Shown here: piece after piece, positions 1 to 6,281 of the stretch
Numbering within the stretch: position 1 is the stretch's first letter
How the letters are laid out: every line of letters begins with the position of its first letter
Source of the DNA: Prevotellaceae bacterium
GTDB lineage: Bacteria; Bacteroidota; Bacteroidia; Bacteroidales; UBA932
DNA length: 6,281 bases
Assembly (NCBI GenBank): GCA_031273285.1
Contig: JAISSE010000221.1
Location: 1 to 6,281 of the forward strand
Direction of reading: 5' to 3'
The notes under the pieces: model-generated
What the model was told of the DNA's origin: nothing
Database searches by the model: none
The model's input: only the letters and a program-made list of their open reading frames with translations
Translations under genes and position numbers: made by a program

Positions 1-64
1 CCCTTCGGGGTCGCACAACAGCGGTGGACATTTTTTCTATAAACATGCGACCTCTTCGAGGTCG
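1..64. repeat. Palindromic repeat, two units 51 nt apart (left unit cut by the window edge)
   Basis: Bases 48-54 (CGACCTC) and 58-64 (GAGGTCG) form a perfect 7-bp inverted repeat around a 3-base loop (TTC). Exactly 51 nt to the left, bases 1-13 (CCCTTCGGGGTCG) show the loop and right arm of the same element with the left arm mostly outside the window. Aligned at this offset, the T53-A59 pair of the right unit becomes C2-G8 in the left unit, a paired change that keeps the stem. Between them lies a spacer with a T-run and the string TTTCTATAAACAT. From memory, spacers and GACC/GGTC hairpins of this style recur in intergenic DNA of Bacteroidota, but I cannot search for copies here. It could be a REP-like or small non-autonomous mobile element. 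The T-run is 17 bases past the left hairpin, so it does not have terminator geometry. Confidence 0.6.
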
Positions 65-163
65 AACTTCATACCCGTTACAGCAAGGCAGAGTCAATGC
101 ATAAAACCAAACCGTGCCGGGAGTATAATCATCCCCCTGTGTGTCTAAAATCTTTTTTGTCAT
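1..163 (-). CDS. Doubtful short open frame running through the palindromic repeats (partial)
   Basis: An ATG at 163-161, 27 nt after the TPR stop codon, opens a frame that stays open to the left edge (54 complete codons, no stop seen). The first part reads MTKKILDTQGDDYTPGTVWF and continues through a Cys-Cys pair. I do not recognise it as any family. The second part is simply the translation of the palindromic repeats: both units read RPRRG in this frame because their 51-nt spacing is a multiple of three. There is no Shine-Dalgarno-like sequence before the ATG. It is most likely a chance frame extended by the repeats. A real small gene whose 3' end was overwritten by the repeats is a less likely alternative. 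Confidence 0.15.
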   Translation of the reverse strand, partial: MTKKILDTQGDDYTPGTVWFYALTLPCCNGYEVRPRRGRMFIEKMSTAVVRPRR

Positions 164-190
164 GGGTGTTTCAATTATTGACGACCCGCG

Positions 191-2182
191 TTATTCGTCG
201 TTGAGGCAGTATCGTTTTATTATCAGGTAAGCGTCATTGACGCCCAGTTCGCCCGATTTGCTGATGTCTATGCAGCCCTTTTCGGTGTCGCGGAGATAGA
301 TTGAAATCAAGCCGCGATTGAAGTAGGCTTCGGCAAAATACGGATACTGTTTAATTGCTTTTGTGTATGCGTCAATAGCTTCGGGCATTTTGTCCGACAG
401 ACACAGAAGATTTCCGTAGTTATAATGCAGATATGCGAAATTTTGATTCAGCGTTTCTATCTTCACCAAATCGTTGATAGCCTCCTGATAGTTGTAAACA
501 TTTCGGTTTGTTACATTTCCGGAGCTGACCACATTGTTTTCGATGGTCAGTCTGGGGATTGTATTTTCGATATTCGAAATAAAATCAATCATTTCACTTT
601 GGATTACACTCCTGTTCAGATAGTAGAAAATATTTGTCGGGTCGAGCGCTATTGCTTTGGCATAGTAGCCGATGGAATTTGAATACTGCTTGATTTGCGC
701 CTGCGCCATTCCTTTGATGAAATATCCCAGAGCCTGCTCCCTGCCGTCATCGCTACGGACAAGAATTTCGGCGACGGAATCCATCCTGTCGAGGGTAATA
801 TTGTCTATTTCGATATTTTGATTCGACAGTGCAACACTGTGCAGATTTTCACGCCGCAAAAAATCTTCCAGCATCGGGAAGAAATATTGTTTGTCGAGCG
901 CTACGGTCGGTTTCGGCGCTCCTTCGCTGAATTTGAACATGGGCTGAAGCATGAGACCGAGTTTTCTGTTTTCGAGTTTGTTGCTGAAAGTTTTCTTTGT
1001 GAAATCGGCATCCAGAGCAAGCAGTTTGTTGAATGTCCGGCTGGTGTCGGCGAATATCGAGAAAGTGCTGTCGGAAGCGTCCCTGCGGAACTGTGCGATT
1101 TTTTGCTGTGCAACATCATAGTCTTTGTGAGCGCTTTCACGCTGTCCGATCTGGCTTTTCGCTATCGAGCGGTTCATGTATGCGGTTGCAAAGTCGGGAT
1201 ACAGTTCAATGGCTTTGTCATAGTCCGTTATGGCGGCATGATAGTCGTTGAGTTCCATTGCCACGGCGGCACGGTTGAAATAGGCAAGGACATTGTTGGG
1301 ATTTATATCCATCACATGCCCGTAGTCGTCCAGCGCATTGTTGTAATCGCCGATTTGAGAGCGTATAAGCGCTCTGTTGTAGTAGCTCAGGGCATTGTAG
1401 GGATCCAGTTCGATTACCTTTGTCAAATCGTCAAGCGCGCCGTTAATATCGTCAAGAGTATATTTTACCAAAGCTCTGTTGAAAAACACGAACGAACTTG
1501 TCGAATCCAGCCTGATAGCATGGTCAAAATCTTTCAGCGCCTTTTGATTTTCGTTCCGCATTGCGTGTATACGCGCTCTGCGCAGATATGCGTTGGGGTC
1601 GAATGCGTTGAAATATATCGCTCTGTTATAGTCGTCCATGGCTCTCACCGTATCCTTGCTCATCAAGTATGCCGTGCCTCTGTTCAGGAGAGCGTCGCTC
1701 GAATTGGGTTCGCGGCGCAGGAAGGTATTAAAATCTTCGATTGACTTGTCAAACTGTTGAGACATAAGGTAAGTAATACCGCGCGAGAAGTGAATCCCGA
1801 TATTGTCGGGTCTCAAATCTATCGCCGTTTCGTAATCCTTCATCGCCTCGTCGAAACGGTTCAGCTGCGACAGGGTAATGGCTCTGTAGTGAAATGCCTG
1901 AGTGTATACCGGATTTATATCCACCGCTTTATTGAAATCCTGCAAAGCCCCGATATAGTCGTTGAGATTGTACTTGGCAATTCCTCTGAAAAAATAGCCT
2001 TCGTACCAGCTGCTGTCCGCCTGTATGAGGATGCTGAAGTCGTTGATTGCGTATGCATAGTGCCCGTTGATCAAATGGTCGCGTCCTCTGTTGAAATAGT
2101 AATACTTGTCATACTGTGCGTACGTGTATGTGCTTACGGTCAGAAACAGTATCAGAATAATATTTTGTACATTGTTTTTCAA
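191..2182 (-). CDS. Exported multi-TPR (tetratricopeptide repeat) protein, probably periplasmic
   Basis: A 663-residue protein with a Sec signal peptide: a short basic start (KNN), a hydrophobic stretch at residues 8-16, and probable cleavage after A22 (TYTYA|Q). Ten TPRs follow in an unbroken 34-residue phase from about residue 27 to 366. They carry the usual small, aromatic and DP/NP-like turn residues (for example DINP at 88-91, ELDP at 258-261, DINP at 292-295). Residues about 367-482 are a non-TPR linker. TPRs resume at 483-516, 517-581 (split by about 31 extra residues), 582-615 and 616-649. The C-terminus has a GC-x-D-x-x-K-x-x-ELG pattern and a final RYC, an ending I associate with Bacteroidota TPR proteins. 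TPRs bind proteins, so a scaffold role in the periplasm is likely, but the partner is unknown. The start codon is TTG: the first in-frame ATG is only at residue 114, and the TTG gives a good signal peptide. It lies 37 nt after tamL and is probably co-transcribed. Confidence 0.88.
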   Translation of the reverse strand: MKNNVQNIILILFLTVSTYTYAQYDKYYYFNRGRDHLINGHYAYAINDFSILIQADSSWYEGYFFRGIAKYNLNDYIGALQDFNKAVDINPVYTQAFHYRAITLSQLNRFDEAMKDYETAIDLRPDNIGIHFSRGITYLMSQQFDKSIEDFNTFLRREPNSSDALLNRGTAYLMSKDTVRAMDDYNRAIYFNAFDPNAYLRRARIHAMRNENQKALKDFDHAIRLDSTSSFVFFNRALVKYTLDDINGALDDLTKVIELDPYNALSYYNRALIRSQIGDYNNALDDYGHVMDINPNNVLAYFNRAAVAMELNDYHAAITDYDKAIELYPDFATAYMNRSIAKSQIGQRESAHKDYDVAQQKIAQFRRDASDSTFSIFADTSRTFNKLLALDADFTKKTFSNKLENRKLGLMLQPMFKFSEGAPKPTVALDKQYFFPMLEDFLRRENLHSVALSNQNIEIDNITLDRMDSVAEILVRSDDGREQALGYFIKGMAQAQIKQYSNSIGYYAKAIALDPTNIFYYLNRSVIQSEMIDFISNIENTIPRLTIENNVVSSGNVTNRNVYNYQEAINDLVKIETLNQNFAYLHYNYGNLLCLSDKMPEAIDAYTKAIKQYPYFAEAYFNRGLISIYLRDTEKGCIDISKSGELGVNDAYLIIKRYCLNDE

Positions 2183-2205
2183 TTTTCTATCAATAAAATT
2201 TTTTG

Positions 2206-2213
2206 CAAAATTA
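2206..2213 (-). promoter_or_regulatory. Possible Bacteroidota -7 box upstream of the TPR gene
   Basis: On the minus strand these bases read TAATTTTG, matching the Bacteroidota -7 consensus TAnnTTTG. Transcription would start about 2200 and leave a leader of under 20 nt before the TTG start at 2182. I see no TTTG-like -33 element at the right distance (around 2233-2237 the minus strand reads ATCCG), and the region is so AT-rich that a chance match is easy. It is therefore a weak candidate for an internal promoter giving the TPR gene extra expression apart from tamL. Confidence 0.2.
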
Positions 2214-2224
2214 ATAAAATTAAT
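2207..2224. repeat. Two tandem copies of a 9-bp AT-rich unit over the tamL stop codon
   Basis: On the plus strand, AAAATTAAT occurs at 2207-2215 and again, without a gap, at 2216-2224. The second copy contains the tamL stop codon (2220-2222), and the first lies in the tamL-TPR spacer. The surrounding bases 2183-2230 are almost entirely A and T. This is probably a slippage duplication. Confidence 0.5.
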
Positions 2225-4604
2225 AATTAAACGGATAATTTATTCCGAAATGCAGGCTGAAATTATCTCTCTTGAGCCATTTGTTCGGCATAATAATCCG
2301 ATTACCAGACGGTAATCCGGGGTCATGAAGTTTGAATCCCGAATCGAATCTCAGTATGAAATAATCGAAATTCAGCCTCAGACCCAGCCCCGTATTGAGT
2401 GCAATTTCCTTATAAAAACGATCGAAACCGAACCGTGCGCCCTCCCGCGTGTCCAGATTTCCCAAACTCCAGATATTGCCGGCGTCGGCAAACAGAGCGC
2501 CTTCGAATTTCCAGAAAAGAGGAAAACGGTATTCGACATTCAGTTCGAGCCTTAAATCGGCGACCTGATTGGGGAAAACGCTGATCGAATCGGCTGAAAC
2601 CGACCCGGGTCCAACGCTTCTGACCTGCCAGCCCCGCAGGCTGTTCGCGCCTCCCGAATAAAACATTTTCTCGAAGGGCATCGAAAGAGAATTGCCGTAT
2701 GCCTTTCCTATCCCGAAATAAAACCGGTAAACCACCGAACTTGCGGTATTGACCGGCATATCGTAAACCAGATTCATATCGCTCTTGACATACTGGCTGT
2801 AAGGCATTCCCGCCACCATCCTGCCCAAATCATCGTCTTTCGGCATTGTACGGCTGAAAAGACTGAGAATATTCCCCGCGATGTCCCCACTTATCCGGTA
2901 ATTCCAGAAACTGTTTCTGCGCCGGCGACCCCAGCCGCTTTCCGGCTGGTTGTTGTAAATGAATGTCCCCGTCATGCCAAGAATAAAGTGGTTGGAATAC
3001 ATGTTTTTAAGATACGGATTGTTGATGCTGTTATAAAAATCGGGACTTAGCTTGTACATTTTTATCATGTTAAAATCCAGAATATTGAACTGAAAAGTCT
3101 TTGTCTGCGAACTTTTCCATCTGTATCCGAACCGGAAATTTGCCATCGCCCGCGTATAATCGGGTCGCTGCTGATATACATACGAGGTACTGAATTGAGT
3201 ATGCGGCACCTGCGTCTTAAAATATCCCAGCGACACGGGCATCAGAAAACGGGGTATATCGAACGAAATGCCGCCGTTATATTCCTGCGACGACAAATAC
3301 GTGGTTCCGAAACTGCTCTGGAATACGCCCCGGAAATCAAGATTGAAAACTTCGGCGCCCTTGAACAGATTTTTGTGACGGTAACTGATACCCGGCGAAA
3401 AACCAATCATGTTGGAGGCATTCGTCGACAGCTCGACATCAAGCTCATACGACTGTATCATGAGCGGGTCTAAAAATATGAGACAGTCGAGCAGTCCTTC
3501 TCCCGACTCCCTGAACTGTATCGTTACGGATTTGAACAGCGCAAGTCCCGACAGATTGTTGTAGGTCTTTTTGACTTTGTCTTCGCTGTAGATGTCGCCT
3601 TTTTCGAACAGATTGACCCGCGAAAAAACACCCGGTTTGAGATTCCGGTCGCCTTTATACAGCAGGCGGATGTTTTCATGCTGCAGAGTGTCGAATACCT
3701 TTGTGTATGACGAATCCGTGGCTGCAAGCAAAGAGTTGTAATTCGTGTATATATATGTATTGTTTATCCTGTATACGGGATAGTCCGTTTCGATTTTTGC
3801 GCCGTTTTCCATTTTTGTAAAAGCCGGTATCGTCATGGTCAGATTGACTTCCATGTTTCCGATGGTGCTGTCGGCTTTAAACGATATGAATCTCCTGTTA
3901 AAAGTGTAATAGCCGTTGTTTCGCAGTCGATTGACGATGGCTTCCATTTCTCTGTCGAGCATGTTTGCCGACAGCCTCCGCCCGCGCCGCAAACGTGCGG
4001 TGTCCGACATGACGAATCTTTTGACGGCGGTGTCGGCGATGTCGTATTCGATGTTTTTTATGATGTATGAACTGCCGGGCTGGATATTGTAAAACACAAC
4101 GGCTTTTTTCTTTTTGTAAACAACGGAATCCCTGACCGCTGCATGATAGAAACCCAGACTTTTCATGTACGATTCGATGTTGGCGATGCTGTATTTGACC
4201 GGAACGGAATCGAAGATAACGGGCGCTTCGCCCCACGACTGCAGGCGGCGGTTCCACCATCGGGAAGTGTCTTTCCCCGACAGATTGTACAATCCCAGAT
4301 GGAATCGGAACATGTCGCTGCGGTTGGGACGCTGGCGGATATACGACTGAATGTCATCCGGCGACAAAAATCTGTTGTCTTCGCCGGAAACGATAATTTT
4401 ATTTTTTACAAGCAGGTGGCTGCCGTCGGGAACTTTCCGCGTAACGCCGCACGCGCAGAAAAACAGTATGACTGATGCAATCGTGCACCGACAGATTACG
4501 GATGAGAAACATGCGGAGCGCCCGAACTCCCGTTTACGCATCAAACACTTTCGGGTATTGTTTCTGTTTTTGACTGTATGAGTGTCTGTTAATGCCATTT
4601 CCAT
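2220..4604 (-). CDS. tamL: TamL-type BamA/TamA family outer-membrane protein (lipoprotein)
   Basis: An Omp85-superfamily protein of up to 794 residues, thought to insert or export outer-membrane components together with a TamB partner. A hydrophobic stretch (about 41-51) ends in FFCAC, and C52 is the likely lipidated cysteine. It is followed by GVTRKVPDG, close to the C-x-x-T-K-x-VP-x-G start of mature TamL proteins, which in Bacteroidota are lipoproteins unlike proteobacterial TamA. POTRA-like periplasmic segments cover about 62-175, 176-258 and 276-380. From about 383 to the end is a 16-strand-type barrel with alternating aromatic strands. GGANSLRGWQ, with R657-G658-W659, matches the conserved RGF/RGY-type motif of barrel loop 6. 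The last strand ends in an aromatic residue (Tyr), as is usual for outer-membrane barrels. The start is uncertain: ATGs at 4604, 4598 (with GGTGA six bases upstream) and 4541. The last gives the most ordinary signal peptide, beginning MRKRE. It follows the S41 gene by 43 nt. No TamB gene is in view. Confidence 0.9.
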   Translation of the reverse strand: MEMALTDTHTVKNRNNTRKCLMRKREFGRSACFSSVICRCTIASVILFFCACGVTRKVPDGSHLLVKNKIIVSGEDNRFLSPDDIQSYIRQRPNRSDMFRFHLGLYNLSGKDTSRWWNRRLQSWGEAPVIFDSVPVKYSIANIESYMKSLGFYHAAVRDSVVYKKKKAVVFYNIQPGSSYIIKNIEYDIADTAVKRFVMSDTARLRRGRRLSANMLDREMEAIVNRLRNNGYYTFNRRFISFKADSTIGNMEVNLTMTIPAFTKMENGAKIETDYPVYRINNTYIYTNYNSLLAATDSSYTKVFDTLQHENIRLLYKGDRNLKPGVFSRVNLFEKGDIYSEDKVKKTYNNLSGLALFKSVTIQFRESGEGLLDCLIFLDPLMIQSYELDVELSTNASNMIGFSPGISYRHKNLFKGAEVFNLDFRGVFQSSFGTTYLSSQEYNGGISFDIPRFLMPVSLGYFKTQVPHTQFSTSYVYQQRPDYTRAMANFRFGYRWKSSQTKTFQFNILDFNMIKMYKLSPDFYNSINNPYLKNMYSNHFILGMTGTFIYNNQPESGWGRRRRNSFWNYRISGDIAGNILSLFSRTMPKDDDLGRMVAGMPYSQYVKSDMNLVYDMPVNTASSVVYRFYFGIGKAYGNSLSMPFEKMFYSGGANSLRGWQVRSVGPGSVSADSISVFPNQVADLRLELNVEYRFPLFWKFEGALFADAGNIWSLGNLDTREGARFGFDRFYKEIALNTGLGLRLNFDYFILRFDSGFKLHDPGLPSGNRIIMPNKWLKRDNFSLHFGINYPFNY

Positions 4605-4609
4605 TCACC
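4605..4609 (-). promoter_or_regulatory. Possible ribosome binding site for tamL
   Basis: The minus strand reads GGTGA here. It directly abuts the ATG at 4604, too close to serve it, but lies six bases before the in-frame ATG at 4598, a suitable distance. If used, tamL starts at 4598 and carries an unusually long basic region before its signal-peptide core. Bacteroidota often initiate without a Shine-Dalgarno sequence, so this is weak evidence. Confidence 0.25.
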
Positions 4610-4647
4610 GATTTGAAACTCGATTTCGCTGATTTCGCCAAGTCCGT

Positions 4648-6281
4648 TCAGTTTGCCGGAGTTTGCAGTATGCGATTGTATTTTACCGTATCATTCAGAA
4701 TATTGCAAGCCTCGTCAAACTGTTTGTCTCTTCTCAACATTGCTTTCAGGCGCCCTTCTTCGTAATAGTATCTTTCGGATATTTCTTCCCGCAGGATAGA
4801 AGTCAATTCTTCCCGATTGATTCCGAGGTCTTTGGCTTTATCGTGTTTCAGCAGTTCGTTCAGTTTGTCGAAAACATCCCTGACACTGTCATAATATTTT
4901 TCCTGTTTTGCCGCATTAATCAGCCTTCTCATCGTTATTTCCGAAGCGGTCTGATAATCATATTCCTTATCCGACAGATAATTGACAAAATCCTGATAAT
5001 CCTTTTCGGTAAATTCGAATTTGTCGGGAGCATCCGGTACGGGATTTTTCCTGAAATATTCGATTGAATATTTGAATATGAGATTTTTCCGTATCAAGCT
5101 GACAGCCATCGGCGAATATTCTTCGCTCTCAATCACGACATCGGGAGTAACTCCTCCTCCGTCAAATACTTTCCGACCGTTTTTTGTCCGAAATTCTTTT
5201 TTCAGAGAGTCGGGGATGAAAGACACGGAGCCGTCGCTGCCGAACGTAGCAAAATTATGCGCCTGAATGCACCGTCCGCTTGGTATGTAATATTTTGCAA
5301 TGGTGTACGTTAATCGGGCATCGTATCCTATTGGACGAACACTCTGAACATAACCTTTTCCGAACGTGTTGGTGCCTACAATCACTCCTCTGTCCAGATC
5401 CTGAATCGCTCCGGAAACAATTTCGGATGCGGAAGCCGAGCCGTTGTCAACCAGAACAGCCAGAGGCAAATCGGGTTCAACGGGATTTTCTCTTGTCAGG
5501 TATTTTTCTTCGGTATTTTTTTTCTTTCCCGAAGATGTTACGACCGTCAAGCCTTTCGGCAGGAATAGGTTAAGTATCCCGACCGCCTCAATCAGCGGTC
5601 CGCCCCTGTTTCCCCGCAGGTCGAGTACAAGGGATTTCAGTTTGCCGGTAGCTCTGAACTCCGTCAGTACATTACGGATATCGTTGCAGCTTCCGATGGT
5701 GAACGAGGGGAAATATATGTATCCGATACCGTTTTCGTATATGTTCGAGTAGGGAACACTCGGCACACGTATGTTTTCCCTGACAATGGATATGTCCGAC
5801 AACTCGTTGGTTTTCAATTTTCGTACTTTCATCGAAACGGCGGTGTTCGCGTCGCCTTTCAGGATGCTGCTTGCCTGCTCCACGCTCATAGCGTTGGTGC
5901 TTTGTCCGTTGATTTCCATGATTCTATCCCCGGCAACCAGACCCGCCTTATCTGCCGGAGAGTTTTTATACGGACCCGCGACAAGAATACAGCCGCTGTC
6001 CTTTTGAATCAGAGACCCTATTCCGGCATATTTTCCGGTGGTATGGAAATCGAAATCAAGTTGCTCTTCTGCCGGCACATACTTGGTATACGGGTCAAGA
6101 TGGTCTGTTATGCCTTCCAAAGCATAAGCCACCAGCTGCTCCGTCGACAGGCTGTCGATATAATTATTTTGCAGTTCGCGAAGAGCTGCGAAGAATATTT
6201 CCAGATTTTTGGTAATATCAAAGTCCTTCGACTGGGCGAAAACATTACCCGCGAAATGTGTAAAAGCAAGTATAATAACAA
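4648..6281 (-). CDS. S41 family C-terminal processing peptidase (CtpA/Prc-like) with PDZ domain; N-terminus outside the window
   Basis: A periplasmic serine protease that cleaves substrates near the C-terminus. The frame is open to the right edge and 543 residues are visible. Numbered from the first complete codon, residues 1-15 are the end of a signal peptide with probable cleavage at NVFA|QSKD, so only about 10-20 residues should be missing. A helical N-terminal segment includes DHLDPYTKYVP (59-69). A PDZ domain (about 82-167) has the ligand-binding loop YAGIG and the AGL-x-x-GDRI-x-x-ING pattern. The S41 core carries GYIYFPSF (186-193), DLRGNRGG (220-227), the nucleophile Ser283 in GSASASE (codon 5433-5431), Lys308 in FGKGYVQ (codon 5358-5356) and Gln312 (codon 5346-5344). 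These align with Ser430, Lys455 and Gln459 of E. coli Prc, so the enzyme looks active. GGGVTPD (374-380) leads into a charged helical tail of about 160 residues. An in-frame GTG at 6132 is internal and not the start. tamL follows 43 nt downstream, suggesting an operon. Confidence 0.92.
   Translation of the reverse strand, partial: VIILAFTHFAGNVFAQSKDFDITKNLEIFFAALRELQNNYIDSLSTEQLVAYALEGITDHLDPYTKYVPAEEQLDFDFHTTGKYAGIGSLIQKDSGCILVAGPYKNSPADKAGLVAGDRIMEINGQSTNAMSVEQASSILKGDANTAVSMKVRKLKTNELSDISIVRENIRVPSVPYSNIYENGIGYIYFPSFTIGSCNDIRNVLTEFRATGKLKSLVLDLRGNRGGPLIEAVGILNLFLPKGLTVVTSSGKKKNTEEKYLTRENPVEPDLPLAVLVDNGSASASEIVSGAIQDLDRGVIVGTNTFGKGYVQSVRPIGYDARLTYTIAKYYIPSGRCIQAHNFATFGSDGSVSFIPDSLKKEFRTKNGRKVFDGGGVTPDVVIESEEYSPMAVSLIRKNLIFKYSIEYFRKNPVPDAPDKFEFTEKDYQDFVNYLSDKEYDYQTASEITMRRLINAAKQEKYYDSVRDVFDKLNELLKHDKAKDLGINREELTSILREEISERYYYEEGRLKAMLRRDKQFDEACNILNDTVKYNRILQTPAN

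Noticed and set aside
31..64. The hairpin at 48-64 as a rho-independent terminator for the TPR gene.
   Set aside because: On the minus strand no U-run follows the stem (it reads CATGTTTATAG), and on the plus strand no T-run follows either. The pairing is better explained as a repeat element.
1..64. The two palindromic units as part of a CRISPR array.
   Set aside because: Only two units are visible, the shared part is a short palindrome, the spacing is a regular 51 nt, and no cas gene is present.
901..1140. Additional minus-strand open frames inside the TPR and tamL genes (for example 901-1140 and 3898-4260).
   Set aside because: They overlap confidently assigned genes in other frames, show no recognisable domains and have low-complexity or basic translations typical of shadow frames.
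695..1744. A long plus-strand open frame (about 349 codons) opposite the TPR gene, with others nearby.
   Set aside because: It lies wholly antisense to a strongly supported repeat protein. Its translation shows no domain, and its length is explained by the repetitive codon pattern of the TPR gene on the other strand.
4589..4690. A -1 frame extension past the S41 stop reading ...GKLNGLGEISEIEFQIGEWKWH, which looks protein-like and ends after the first tamL ATGs.
   Set aside because: It is open for only about 33 codons, has no start codon and no slippery heptamer, and the S41 protein already ends where the family usually does. It is probably chance, though an alignment with relatives would be a cheap check.
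6130..6132. GTG at 6132 as the start of the S41 protease.
   Set aside because: The frame continues upstream for 49 more codons to the window edge, including the helical N-terminal segment and the end of a signal peptide, so this Val is internal.

Overview
The window looks like a piece of a Bacteroidota (probably Bacteroidales) chromosome. This rests on three gene families: a TamA-like outer-membrane protein whose mature N-terminus looks like a lipoprotein (the TamL type), an S41 C-terminal processing protease with a long helical tail, and an exported multi-TPR protein. The AT-rich gene junctions with weak or absent Shine-Dalgarno sequences also fit. The phylum call is an inference from family knowledge, because there is no marker gene in view.

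Layout: all three recognisable genes lie on the minus strand, so transcription runs from right to left. The S41 protease comes first (4648 to the right edge, with its extreme N-terminus outside the window). After 43 nt comes tamL (2220-4604), and after 37 nt the TPR gene (191-2182). The short same-strand gaps suggest one operon whose promoter lies beyond the right edge. A weak TAnnTTTG match just before the TPR gene could be an internal promoter. No rho-independent terminator is visible after the TPR gene.

All three products appear to be exported and to act in the envelope: a periplasmic PDZ protease with an intact Ser-Lys-Gln catalytic set, an outer-membrane barrel with periplasmic POTRA-like domains, and a periplasmic TPR scaffold. 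Together they could form an outer-membrane biogenesis or quality-control module, but nothing in the sequence proves that they interact. TamB, the usual partner of TamA/TamL, is not in the window.

The left 190 bases lie downstream of the TPR gene. They hold the end of what appears to be an interspersed palindromic repeat: one complete hairpin (48-64) and part of a second (1-13), exactly 51 nt apart, with a compensatory T-A to C-G pair change between them. A minus-strand open frame (163 to 1) runs through both repeats, which read as Arg-Pro-Arg-Arg-Gly in that frame. It may be spurious.

No tRNA, rRNA, CRISPR array, transposase or phage gene is seen. I find no clear undescribed system. The points most worth a second look are the palindromic repeat, the non-TPR linker and split repeat in the TPR protein, its apparent TTG start, and the three-gene envelope cluster.
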